A stretch of DNA of 64,000 nt. Source: Jatrophihabitans endophyticus. Its GTDB lineage: Bacteria; Actinomycetota; Actinomycetes; Mycobacteriales; Jatrophihabitantaceae. A model generated the notes under the pieces. That model saw only the letters and a program-made list of their open reading frames with translations, was not told where the DNA came from and searched no databases. Shown here one piece after another: positions 37,315 to 45,723 of this stretch. The stretch is from NCBI RefSeq assembly GCF_900129455.1, contig NZ_FQVU01000001.1:248001-312000 (forward strand), read 5' to 3'. The translations under genes and the position numbers were made by a program. Each line of letters begins with the position of its first letter. Within the stretch, counting starts at the first letter, position 1.

Positions 37315-38352
37315 TCAGTAACCTCGTTCGCGATCGACCCGGTTGAGCAGCGGCGCGCCGTCGACGAACCGACGAAGGTTGTCGGTGACGATGCGGCGCA
37401 CCTGCTCGAAGTATCGCGGAGCGAGTCCCGAGACGTGCGGAGTGACGAGCACGTTCGGCTCGTGCCACCAGGGCGACGTCGGCGGCAGCGGTTCCTCGTC
37501 GAAGACGTCCAGGGCGGCGCCTGCCACCGCGCCCGAGCGCAGCGCGTGCAGCAGCGCCGACTCGTCGACGACCCCGCCGCGGGCGACGTTGATCACCACG
37601 GCGCCGGGCTTGAGCGCGGCGAGCGTCCGCCGACCGATCAGGCCGCGGGTGTGCTCCGTCAACGGCACCACGACGACGAGGTAGTCGGCCGTGGCGAGGA
37701 CGTCGGCCAGCAGCTCGGGGCCGACGACGCGCACGTCGGCGTCGTCGGCCGTCGGGTCGACGGCGAACCCGCCGGCTGCGACGCCGAACTCGACCTGACC
37801 CGCACCCGCCGGGTCCGGCCGCCGGCCGCTGCGCGTGACGCCGACGACGCTCATGCCGTGTGTGCGGGCCAACCGGCCGATCTCGCGGCCGATGCGCCCG
37901 TAGCCGACGATCGCGACGGTCGCGCCGTCCAGCGCGGCGGGCAGGAAGGCGTCCCACCGCACCTGCGCCGTCGGCCAGTGCCGCGCGGCCCGGACGTCGA
38001 GCATGGCCGGGAGCCGGTGCGCGAACCCGAGGATGCAGAACAGCACGTACTGCGCGAGCGGCACCGGCGAGACGCCGCCGATGGTGGTGATCTCGACGTC
38101 CGATCGCCACAGCGCGGTGTCGCGCACGTGGTCGACCCCGGACGTGTCGAGCTGGACCCACCGCAGCCGCGGCGCGTCCCCCGGTTCGGGCAGCACGCTC
38201 GACGTGTGCAGCGCGTCCACACCACGCCAGACGTCCGCCGGCACGTCGGCGGCGCTGGCCGCGGGCAGCTGCACGACGTCGACGCCGGGCACCGCGGCGC
38301 GCAGCTCGTCGAGCCAGGCGGGCGGGAAGGCCAGGGTGCTGAGGTAGCGCAT
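37315..38352 (-). CDS. D-isomer-specific 2-hydroxyacid dehydrogenase
   Basis: A 345-residue NAD(P)-dependent oxidoreductase. The Rossmann motif is TVAIVGYGRIGREIGRLART (about res 145-165). Catalytic Arg is in INVARGGVVDESALLHALRS, Glu in VFDEEPLPP and His in VTPHVSGLAPRY. It includes an insertion (about 185-215, Asp/Ala-rich). The substrate could be glyoxylate, hydroxypyruvate or a sugar-derived 2-keto acid. It is tightly packed between the second permease (2-nt gap) and the DeoR gene. Confidence 0.86.
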   Translation of the reverse strand: MRYLSTLAFPPAWLDELRAAVPGVDVVQLPAASAADVPADVWRGVDALHTSSVLPEPGDAPRLRWVQLDTSGVDHVRDTALWRSDVEITTIGGVSPVPLAQYVLFCILGFAHRLPAMLDVRAARHWPTAQVRWDAFLPAALDGATVAIVGYGRIGREIGRLARTHGMSVVGVTRSGRRPDPAGAGQVEFGVAAGGFAVDPTADDADVRVVGPELLADVLATADYLVVVVPLTEHTRGLIGRRTLAALKPGAVVINVARGGVVDESALLHALRSGAVAGAALDVFDEEPLPPTSPWWHEPNVLVTPHVSGLAPRYFEQVRRIVTDNLRRFVDGAPLLNRVDRERGY

Positions 38353-38354
38353 GG

Positions 38355-39239
38355 TCACTTGATCCCACTGCGGGCGAGACCCTGGACGAAGTACCGCTGG
38401 AACAGCACGAACAGCACGATGAGCGGCGAGATCATGAGCAGGCTCATCGCCATGATCGCGCCGTAGTTCGACGAGTACTGACCCTGCAGGTCGGTCACCA
38501 TGCCGATGGGCAGCGTGAACAGCTCGTGGTTGCCGAAGAGCACCACCAGCGGCCACGCGAAGGCGTTCCACTCCGACATCGCGGTCAGCAGCGTCAGCAC
38601 CGCGAGCAGCGGTCGGCACAGCGGCAGGACGATGCTGCGGAAGATCCGCAGCTGCCCGGCACCGTCGACGCGAGCCGCCTCGATGAGCTCGTCGGGGATG
38701 GCGAGGAAGAACTGCCGAGCGAGGAAGATCCCGAACACGGTGGCGCTCTCCGGCAGGATCACCGCCCATACGTTGCCGTACAGACCGAGGTGGATCGTGA
38801 ACTTGAACTGCGCGATCATGATCGCCTGCACGGGAATCATCATCGTCGACAGCAGCAGCAGGAACAGCGCGTTGCGGCCCCGGAAGCGCAGCTTGGCGAA
38901 GGCGTAGCCCGCGAGCAGGTTGCAGCTCACCGTGATGGCCGTGACCGCCACGGCGATCAGCGTCGAGTTGCGGAACCACGTCCACACCGGGAAGTCGTGC
39001 ACCGGCTGGCTGAAGTTCGACCAGGTCAGGTGCTGGGGCCACAGGTGCAGCCCGGGCGAGTAGAGGTCCTTCTGCGTCGAGAGCGCGGTGACGACCATCC
39101 AGTACAGCGGGAACAGGATGACGAGGGTCGCGAGTACCGCGAGGATCAGCCGCGGCACGAAGAACCGGCCGCGGCGCGACGTCCGCCGCACGGGTGCGAC
39201 GGACGTCCCGCGGGTGGCGGGCAGGGTCACGGTGGCCAT
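38355..39239 (-). CDS. Carbohydrate ABC transporter permease (MalG-type)
   Basis: A 294-residue inner-membrane protein with six predicted helices. The EAA loop EAARVDGAGQLRIFRSIVLP (about 195-215), which contacts the ATPase, is well conserved. It works with the MalF-type permease at 39252 and the lipoprotein at 40262. No ATPase gene is in the operon, so a shared MsiK-like ATPase elsewhere is expected, as is usual in actinobacteria. Confidence 0.93.
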   Translation of the reverse strand: MATVTLPATRGTSVAPVRRTSRRGRFFVPRLILAVLATLVILFPLYWMVVTALSTQKDLYSPGLHLWPQHLTWSNFSQPVHDFPVWTWFRNSTLIAVAVTAITVSCNLLAGYAFAKLRFRGRNALFLLLLSTMMIPVQAIMIAQFKFTIHLGLYGNVWAVILPESATVFGIFLARQFFLAIPDELIEAARVDGAGQLRIFRSIVLPLCRPLLAVLTLLTAMSEWNAFAWPLVVLFGNHELFTLPIGMVTDLQGQYSSNYGAIMAMSLLMISPLIVLFVLFQRYFVQGLARSGIK

Positions 39240-39251
39240 CGGTCGCTCCGT

Positions 39252-40238
39252 TCAGCCGGTCTGGTCGCGATTGCGGGACAGTCGCCACTGCGCGACCGTG
39301 ATGAGCAGCGTGATGACGTAGATGACCATGCCGATCGCCGCGCCGTACCCGAGCAGCTGCGGGCCGTGGTCGTCGAAGGACTGCCGGTAGGCGTACGTCA
39401 CGACGGTGGTGGTCGAGTACCCCGGCCCACCGCGGGTCATCGCCCACACCGTGTCGAAGACCTGGAACGAGTAGATGACGTTCATGACGAGCAGGAAGAA
39501 CGTCGACGGCCCCAGCAGCGGGAACGTGACGTCGCGGAAGCGCCGCCACGGTGACGCGCCGTCGAGCTCGGCGGCCTCGAGCAGGTCGGGGCTCACCCCC
39601 TGCAGCCCGGCCAGGTAGATCAGCATGTCGAAGCCCACTCGCTGCCACAGCGTCATCAGCACGAGCGAGGTCATCGCCCAGTGCCCGTCGGACTGCCAGT
39701 TGATCGAACCGATGCCGATGGCGTCGAGCGCCTTGTTGAAGAAGCCGTTGTACTGGTCGAACATCCACGTGCCCAGCACGCCGGTGGCGACGCCCGAGAT
39801 CACCAGGGGCAGGAAGATGATCGAGCGGTACAGCGTGCGCCCGGGCAGCACGCCGTTGAGCAGCACGGCGAGTCCCAGCCCGAGGGCCATGCCGACGGGC
39901 ACCGTCGCCACCGTGAAGATCGCGGTGTTGAGCAGCGACTGCCAGAACACGCCGTCGGCGAAGAGGTCCGCGTAGTTGTTGACGCCGAGGAACTGCGATC
40001 CGCCGAGGGGATCGAGTCGCTGGAAGCTGTAGTACAGCGACATCGCGAGCGGTACGAGCAGGAACAGCGCGACCAGCACGATGTTGGGCAGCAGGAAGAA
40101 CGCCGCGGCCGAGCCGTGCGCGCGACCGACCAGACCGCGCCCGCGTCGCGACCGCGCAGGCGGCAGCATCGCCTGCGCCGCGGGTGGCACGCCCGCGTCG
40201 GAGTTGTCGAAGTCGAGCACGTGCCCCTGGGTCGTCAT
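39252..40238 (-). CDS. Carbohydrate ABC transporter permease (MalF-type)
   Basis: A 328-residue membrane protein with an N-terminal cytoplasmic extension (about 1-45, including RSRRGRGLVGRAHG) followed by six helices. FFLLPNIVLVALFLLVPLAM is helix I, and the EAA loop is LLEAAELDGASPWRRFRDVT with the following FPLLGPSTF. It starts at ATG 40238 and ends 12 nt before the second permease. The partner binding protein is encoded immediately upstream. Confidence 0.92.
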   Translation of the reverse strand: MTTQGHVLDFDNSDAGVPPAAQAMLPPARSRRGRGLVGRAHGSAAAFFLLPNIVLVALFLLVPLAMSLYYSFQRLDPLGGSQFLGVNNYADLFADGVFWQSLLNTAIFTVATVPVGMALGLGLAVLLNGVLPGRTLYRSIIFLPLVISGVATGVLGTWMFDQYNGFFNKALDAIGIGSINWQSDGHWAMTSLVLMTLWQRVGFDMLIYLAGLQGVSPDLLEAAELDGASPWRRFRDVTFPLLGPSTFFLLVMNVIYSFQVFDTVWAMTRGGPGYSTTTVVTYAYRQSFDDHGPQLLGYGAAIGMVIYVITLLITVAQWRLSRNRDQTG

Positions 40239-40261
40239 CGCCCGGTCACCTCGTTCGTCCG

Positions 40262-41623
40262 TCAGAGCGCCTGGTCGACCTTCGTCGCGATGCCGCCGAG
40301 CGTGGCCGCGGTCGACTGGCCGTGGAACGCCTGTTCGAGCTGGTCCTGCAGCACGGTGTTGATCGTGGCGAAGGACGAGATCGTGGACTCCTTCACCACC
40401 GTGTCGGTGATGGTCGTCGCCTGCTCGGCGCACACCTTCACGACGTCGGGGCGGTAGGCGTACTGCAACGAGCTGTCGGCGAGCGATTTCAGGGTCGGGA
40501 GCTCGACGGCCTGCTCGCAGAAGTACTTCATGATCTCCTCGCTGGCGAGGAAACGCAGGAACGCGCCGGCCAGGTCGGGGTTCTTCGTCGTCTTCAACGC
40601 GACGATGGCGTTGCCGCCGAGGTCGGAGGCCGCGCCGGTGTCGCGTGGCATGTACGTGGCGCCCCAGTCGCCACCCTTGTAACCGGTCTTCGGCGCGGCG
40701 AGCTCGGGAACGAGGAAGTCCCCGACGAACGTCATCGGCACCGTCTGGTTGAGGAAGAAGTTGTCGGAGTACACGCTCGTCTTGATGGTGTTGTTCGCCG
40801 GCACCCACTTCTTATCGAAAAAGCTCTTGGTGAAGTCGAGCGCCTTGGTGCCGGCGCTGCTGGGCAGCGCGCACTTGCCGAGATCGGGGCTGAGCAGCGT
40901 GCCGCCGGCCTGGTACAGCCAGGACAGCCAGCGGAAGGCGCCGGCCTGCGTCCAGTCGTAGGCGAAGGGGAACTTGTTGGCCGGCAGCGACGACCGCAGC
41001 TTGGTGCAGACCGCCGAGAACTCGTCCCACGTCCAGGCGCTCTGCAGCGAGTCGGGCACCGAGGTGATGCCGGCGTCGGCGAACGCCTTCTTGCTGTAGA
41101 CGACGCACGTCGTGTCGGTCTGGTGCGGGATGCCGTAGGGCGTGCCGTCGTACGTGATCGCCTTCCACAGCGCGGGCAGGAACTCGGCGATCTCGGCGTC
41201 GCTGAAGTAGGGCGAGACGTCGAGCAGCGCGCCGGCCTTGGAGTACTTGCCGATGGTGGTGTAGTCGACCCGGAAGATGTCGGGGGCGTTGCCGGACTGG
41301 ATGCCGCGGTCGATGCCGGAGAAGAAGCTGTCGTACGGCGCGATCTTGAGCTTGATCGTGGCGCCCGGGTTCGCGGCCTCGAACTTCTGTTTCGCGTACG
41401 TGAACCCCGCGGTCTCGCCGGTGCTGCCGCCCCAGAACGCGAACGTCAGCGTGCCGCTCACCTTGCCCAGCGTGGCCTTGGCCCCGTTCGAGCCGCTCTT
41501 GGGCTTCGCCGCGGCGCTCGCCGTGTCGTCCGAGCCGCTGTGGACCGAGCTGCAGGCCCCCAGTCCGAGCAGGGCGGCGCTGCCGAGCGCACCGGAGAGG
41601 AAGTGGCGACGGGTGACGGTCAT
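40262..41623 (-). CDS. Extracellular sugar-binding lipoprotein of the ABC importer
   Basis: A 453-residue substrate-binding protein of the carbohydrate (SBP_bac_1) cluster. The N-terminus has twin Arg and a lipobox (TRRHFLSGALGSAALLGLGA followed by CSS), suggesting Tat-linked export and lipidation at Cys24. FAFWGGSTGETAGFTYAKQK and later VPMTFVGDFLV are typical. A Ser/Lys/Gly linker precedes the domain. GGGAG 5 nt upstream of ATG 41623 supports the start. The ligand is unknown; the kinase/SIS genes divergent to it suggest an amino sugar or Amadori-type compound. Confidence 0.92.
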   Translation of the reverse strand: MTVTRRHFLSGALGSAALLGLGACSSVHSGSDDTASAAAKPKSGSNGAKATLGKVSGTLTFAFWGGSTGETAGFTYAKQKFEAANPGATIKLKIAPYDSFFSGIDRGIQSGNAPDIFRVDYTTIGKYSKAGALLDVSPYFSDAEIAEFLPALWKAITYDGTPYGIPHQTDTTCVVYSKKAFADAGITSVPDSLQSAWTWDEFSAVCTKLRSSLPANKFPFAYDWTQAGAFRWLSWLYQAGGTLLSPDLGKCALPSSAGTKALDFTKSFFDKKWVPANNTIKTSVYSDNFFLNQTVPMTFVGDFLVPELAAPKTGYKGGDWGATYMPRDTGAASDLGGNAIVALKTTKNPDLAGAFLRFLASEEIMKYFCEQAVELPTLKSLADSSLQYAYRPDVVKVCAEQATTITDTVVKESTISSFATINTVLQDQLEQAFHGQSTAATLGGIATKVDQAL

Positions 41624-41710
41624 CTGGACTCCCGGAGGTCGAGAAGGCGTGGCGGGAGCCTGGCACTCGACACGGCGCTCGGTCAATAGTGAGCCACGAT
41701 GTGCTTGCTT

Positions 41711-41739
41711 TTGATCGTTCACGGTCGATCTTGGTTGAC
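41711..41739. promoter_or_regulatory. Candidate DeoR operator in the importer/kinase divergent region
   Basis: TTGATCGTTC (41711-41720) and TCGATCTTGG (41725-41734) are related half-sites 14 bp apart, and GATCG...CGATC also reads as an inverted repeat. GGTCAA at 41691-41696 and TTGACC at 41734-41739 bracket the region. This AT-richer island in a GC-rich 187-bp divergent gap is the natural place for the operon's DeoR protein to bind. Prediction only. Confidence 0.4.
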
Positions 41740-41810
41740 CCTCCTGGGCCGACGGTCGTAGGGTCCCGCCGACGGCGCGACCGGCGGCGCCGAGGCGGGA
41801 GGGCGACGAC

Positions 41811-42833
41811 GTGAGCGAGACCGGGCCGTACGACCTGCTCGTCCTCGCCGAGCTCAACGCCGACGTGGTCGTGGCGTGCGACGGCCCGGTCCGGTTCGGC
41901 CAGGTCGAGCAGCTCGTCGACCACGCGACGATCACGCTGGGCAGCTCCGGCGCCATCACGGCCGCCGCCGCGAGCGCCCTCGGGCTGCGGGTGGCGCTGT
42001 GCGCGGTCGTCGGCGACGACGAGCCGGGCCGCGCGGCGGTCGACCTGCTGGCCGCCACCGGGGTCGACGCCACCGCCGTCGTCCGCCGGCCCGGCCGCCG
42101 CACCGGCATGACCGTGGTGCTCACCCGCCCCGACGGCGACCGCGCGCTGCTCACCTTCGCCGGCACCATGGCCGACCTCGGGGCCGCGGACGTCCCGGGC
42201 GACCTGCTCGCCGCTGCCCGGCACGTGCACGTCAGCTCGGTCTACCTGCAGTCGGCGCTGCGCCCCGGCCTGCCCGACCTGCTGGCTCGCGCCCGCAGCG
42301 GCGGCGCCACGACGTCGCTCGACCCCGGTTGGGACCCGCAGGAGCGCTGGGACGCCGTGCACCCCGTCCTGCCGCACCTCGACGTCGTGCTGCCGAACGC
42401 GGCCGAGTGCGTCGCCATCGCCCACTCGCTGCACGCGGCGGCGGGAGGCGACGGCCCGCCGCCGGTCGACCCGGTGGTCGCCGCCGCGACGCTGCAAGCC
42501 CACGGCCCGGCGGTCGCGCTCAAGCTCGGCGCGGCCGGTGCCGCGCTGGTGTCCGCCCGCGGGCTGCACCGCGTGGCCGGGCGGCCGGTCACCCCGCTCG
42601 ACACCACGGGCGCCGGCGACAACTTCGACGCCGGGTTCCTGTCGGCCCGGCTGGCCGGGCACGCGGACGCCGAAGCCCTCGCGCGCGCCGTCGCGTGCGG
42701 CACGCTCTCGCTCGCCGGCTGGGGCGGCACCGGCGCGCTGCCGTCGGCCGCCGAGGCCGACGCCCTGGCCGCCGACCTCGCTCCCGACATCATCACCGAG
42801 ATCGCCCGAGCACCACAGGAGAACCGTCGATGA
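41811..42833 (+). CDS. PfkB-family carbohydrate kinase
   Basis: A 340-residue ribokinase-type sugar kinase. N-terminal GxG-like substrate region GSSGAITAAAASALGLRVAL (about 44-63) and the C-terminal PfkB signature LDTTGAGDNFDAGFLSARLA with the catalytic Asp (about 263-282) are intact. The start is GTG 41811 with GCGGGAGGG upstream. The stop overlaps the SIS gene (ATGA). It would phosphorylate the imported sugar before the SIS enzyme acts. Confidence 0.88.
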   Translation: MSETGPYDLLVLAELNADVVVACDGPVRFGQVEQLVDHATITLGSSGAITAAAASALGLRVALCAVVGDDEPGRAAVDLLAATGVDATAVVRRPGRRTGMTVVLTRPDGDRALLTFAGTMADLGAADVPGDLLAAARHVHVSSVYLQSALRPGLPDLLARARSGGATTSLDPGWDPQERWDAVHPVLPHLDVVLPNAAECVAIAHSLHAAAGGDGPPPVDPVVAAATLQAHGPAVALKLGAAGAALVSARGLHRVAGRPVTPLDTTGAGDNFDAGFLSARLAGHADAEALARAVACGTLSLAGWGGTGALPSAAEADALAADLAPDIITEIARAPQENRR

Positions 42834-43756
42834 CGACGACCGATCAGCACCCGCTGCCCGCCACGCGCACCCGCGCGGAGGTCGAGAGCCAACCCGCCAT
42901 CTGGACGCGCGTGCTCGCCGAATCGCTGCGGACGTCCGCCGTGCTGCCCACGGCGGGGACGCCGGTGCTGTTCGTGGGCTGCGGGACGTCCTACTACGTC
43001 GGCGAGTCCTACGCCCGGCTGCGCAACGACGCCGGGCTCGGCCGTACGCGTGCGGCCATCGCCTCGGAGATCCCCTACCTCGACCCGGCCGAGACCCTCG
43101 TCGTGCTCTCGCGCTCGGGCACCACCACCGACGTGCTGCGCGTCGTGGAGCAGCTGCGCGGCTCGACGTCGGTGATCGGGGTCGTGGGCGAGGCCGGCAC
43201 GCCCGTCGCCGAGGCCTGCGACCGGACGCTGCTGCTCGACTACGCCGACGAGACGTCCATCGTGCAGACCCGCTTCGCGACCTCGGCCCTGCTGCTGCTG
43301 CGGGCCTCGCTCGTCGGCGCCGCCGGCGACGCCGGCGACGCCGCCCTTTCCGAGCTGCCCGCGCAGGCCGGCGCCGCGCTGGTGCTGCCGCTGCCAGACC
43401 CGCTCCCCCGCCACGTCGTCTTCCTCGGCGCCGGCTGGACGATCGGTCTGGCCCACGAGGCCGCGCTCAAGTGCCGCGAGGCCGCGGGCGCGTGGACCGA
43501 GTCGTACGCGCTGATGGAGTACCAGCACGGCCCGATCGCCGTGGCCGGGCCGGGCACCCTGGTGTGGTCCTTCGGCCCGGTCCCCGAGTTCGTCGCCGAT
43601 CCCGTCCGCGCGACGGGTGCGACGCTCGTGGCCCCGGAACTCGATCCGCTCGCGCAGCTGCCGGCCGTGCACCGGCTCGCCCTCGCCCTGGCCGCCGCCG
43701 CGGGGCGTGACCCCGACCGTCCGCACCACCTGTCCCGTTCGGTGCAGCTGGACTGA
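42830..43756 (+). CDS. SIS-domain sugar-phosphate isomerase/deglycase-like protein
   Basis: A 308-residue double-SIS protein like AgaS, GlmS isomerase domain and FrlB. First SIS: VLFVGCGTSYYVGESYARLR and LVVLSRSGTTTDVLRVVEQL. Second: VVFLGAGWTIGLAHEAALKC and EYQHGPIAVAGPGTL, the latter matching the E-x-x-HGP element. AGGAG precedes ATG 42830. Paired with a PfkB kinase and an SBP/permease set, it resembles fructosamine (frl) or amino-sugar modules; the precise substrate is inferred. Confidence 0.83.
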   Translation: MTTTDQHPLPATRTRAEVESQPAIWTRVLAESLRTSAVLPTAGTPVLFVGCGTSYYVGESYARLRNDAGLGRTRAAIASEIPYLDPAETLVVLSRSGTTTDVLRVVEQLRGSTSVIGVVGEAGTPVAEACDRTLLLDYADETSIVQTRFATSALLLLRASLVGAAGDAGDAALSELPAQAGAALVLPLPDPLPRHVVFLGAGWTIGLAHEAALKCREAAGAWTESYALMEYQHGPIAVAGPGTLVWSFGPVPEFVADPVRATGATLVAPELDPLAQLPAVHRLALALAAAAGRDPDRPHHLSRSVQLD

Positions 43757-43757
43757 C

Positions 43758-44075
43758 GTGCCCGTCGTCCACGTCACCGCGCCGGTGCCGGGGTCGGCGG
43801 CCGAGACCGCCGCGGCCCTCGCCGCCGTCGCGCATGCCGTCGCCGCCGCGCTCGGGCTGGCCGACGCGGACGTCTACTGCGCGCTGGTGCCGGTGACCGC
43901 GGCGTCACTCGGGGCCGAGGCCGTCCGGCCCTGGCCGGTCGCGATCGTCCACGGTGCGGCCCGCCCGCCGGAGCGGACCGCCGAGGCACTGGACGCGGTC
44001 GGCGCCATCCTCGCGCGGGTGTGGGACTGCCCGCGGGAGGCCACCTGGGCGCAGTGGGTCACGCGGGAGCGGTAG
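43758..44075 (+). CDS. Small tautomerase-superfamily-like protein
   Basis: 105 residues starting GTG-CCC, so after Met removal Pro1 would be N-terminal (PVVHVTAPVPGSAAETAAAL), the hallmark of 4-oxalocrotonate tautomerase-type enzymes. An alpha helix (AVAHAVAAALGLADADV) and a beta strand (VYCALVPVTAASLGA) fit the beta-alpha-beta unit. It begins 1 nt after the SIS stop, so it is the last gene of this operon. Assignment is tentative because overall similarity is low. Confidence 0.5.
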   Translation: MPVVHVTAPVPGSAAETAAALAAVAHAVAAALGLADADVYCALVPVTAASLGAEAVRPWPVAIVHGAARPPERTAEALDAVGAILARVWDCPREATWAQWVTRER

Positions 44076-44076
44076 G

Positions 44077-45627
44077 TCACCCGAGGATCGCCGACGTGAC
44101 CGCGATCTGCTCGGTCACCACGCCGCCGATGGCGTGCTGCGAGCGGTGGATCTCGGCCACCGCCTCGTCGATCGCCCGGAGCGACGCCGTCACCGCGCCC
44201 ACCTGTTCCTGGATGGCGGAGACCCGCGTCTCCACCTCGGTCGTGGCCCGTGCCGTCTCGCCGGCGAGCTCCTTGACCTCGTCGGCGACGACGGCGAAGC
44301 CCTTGCCGGCCTCGCCGGCCCGTGCGGCCTCGATGGTGGCGTTCAACGCCAGCAGCTTGGTCTGCGCGGCGATGGACTGGATGACCCGTACGACCTCGGT
44401 GATCTCGGCGCTCGCCGTGGCGAGTGCCCCCACCTGCGTGTTCGCGTCCCCGGCGAGCCGGGCTCCGTCGGCCGCCACCGTGCTCGCCACCCCGACGTTG
44501 CGCTCGACCTCGCCGATGGAGCTCACGAGCTCCTGACCCGCGCGCTGCAGCCGCTCGGCCGACGAGAAGCGCTCCAGCGCCTGGCCGAGGAGGAACGCGG
44601 TGTTGCGCAGGGCGTCGGCGCGGCTCTCGGACAGCTCCACCGCGCGCTCGGCGAAGAAGTCCATGGTGGCGACGACCTCGCCCGCCACGACGATCGGGAG
44701 CGCCACGCCGGAGCGCACGCCGGCCCGCTGGGCCGCGGGCGCCCGCACGCAGTCGGTCACGGTGCCGAGGTCGTCGACGACGACGAGGTCGCGGGTCGAC
44801 CAGGCCCGACCCGCGAGCCCGACGCCGTGGGCGAAGGTCGCGGCCAGGGTGACGCGGCGGAACTCCTCCCCCGCACTGCCGCTCTCGAGTGCGAAGCGCA
44901 GGGCCGTCCGCTGCTCGTCGAGGCGCCAGATGGAGCCGTAGCTCCAGCCGAAGCGGCTACGGACGGTCTCCAGGGCGATACGCAGCGCAGCGTCCTCGTC
45001 CGCCGCGGACGAGATGTCGCGCAGCACCGCATTGACGGCGTCGAGGTCCTCCTTCGCCTGGGCCTGCCGCTCCCGCTCGCGGACGCGCGTCAGCGCCTGC
45101 GAGACGAGCACGCCGATGCTGCGCAGCGCGTCCAGGCGCTGCGGCGACGGCTGCAGCGCCTCGGTCGCGAAGAAGTCCATGGTCGCCACGAGCTGCGGAC
45201 CGTCGAAGATCGGGAAGCACACCCCGCTGACCACGCCGGCGCGCCCGGCCGCCGGGGCTCGCACGCAGTCGGTGACGTCTTTCAGGTCGGCCACGAAGAC
45301 GAGCTCGCGCGTGCGCCAGGCGCGTCCGCTGAGGCCGACGCCCTCGGCGAAGGAGGCGGCGCGGGTGACCCGACGGAACTCGGCGCCGGCGCTGCCGGAC
45401 TCCTGACCGAAGCGCAGGACTCCCGCCGCCCGGTCCAGCGGCCAGTACGAGCCGTAGGCCCAGCCGAACTCGGTCCGGACCACCTCGAGGGCGATCGTGA
45501 CGGCGTCGGCCGACGTGTCGGCCGAGGCCAGCGCGGTGACCACGCGAGTCACGGCCTCGATATCGTGACGGCCGTCCTCGACCTGCTGCTGCAGGTCCCG
45601 GACGGTGGCGGCCGCGGCGCGGAACAT
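44077..45627 (-). CDS. Soluble GAF-GAF methyl-accepting signalling protein
   Basis: 516 residues with no membrane segment or HAMP domain. Two tandem GAF domains (about 25-180 and 205-350) are close copies of each other (both contain TDCVRAPAA near-identically and VATMDFFA). The C-terminal MCP signalling hairpin (about 365-516) has the conserved tip [20 protein letters not shown] followed by [20 protein letters not shown]. Such a receptor would sense a cytoplasmic signal. No che genes are in the window. The gene is convergent with the tautomerase-like gene with a 1-nt gap. Confidence 0.88.
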   Translation of the reverse strand: MFRAAAATVRDLQQQVEDGRHDIEAVTRVVTALASADTSADAVTIALEVVRTEFGWAYGSYWPLDRAAGVLRFGQESGSAGAEFRRVTRAASFAEGVGLSGRAWRTRELVFVADLKDVTDCVRAPAAGRAGVVSGVCFPIFDGPQLVATMDFFATEALQPSPQRLDALRSIGVLVSQALTRVRERERQAQAKEDLDAVNAVLRDISSAADEDAALRIALETVRSRFGWSYGSIWRLDEQRTALRFALESGSAGEEFRRVTLAATFAHGVGLAGRAWSTRDLVVVDDLGTVTDCVRAPAAQRAGVRSGVALPIVVAGEVVATMDFFAERAVELSESRADALRNTAFLLGQALERFSSAERLQRAGQELVSSIGEVERNVGVASTVAADGARLAGDANTQVGALATASAEITEVVRVIQSIAAQTKLLALNATIEAARAGEAGKGFAVVADEVKELAGETARATTEVETRVSAIQEQVGAVTASLRAIDEAVAEIHRSQHAIGGVVTEQIAVTSAILG

Positions 45628-45723
45628 GGGTGGTCCTCTCGTGGGGTTCGTGTGCGCAGGGGAGATACCCGTTGCACGCAATCTAATATCGATTTAACAC
45701 CAGCCGATCGGGGCGGCGGTCGG

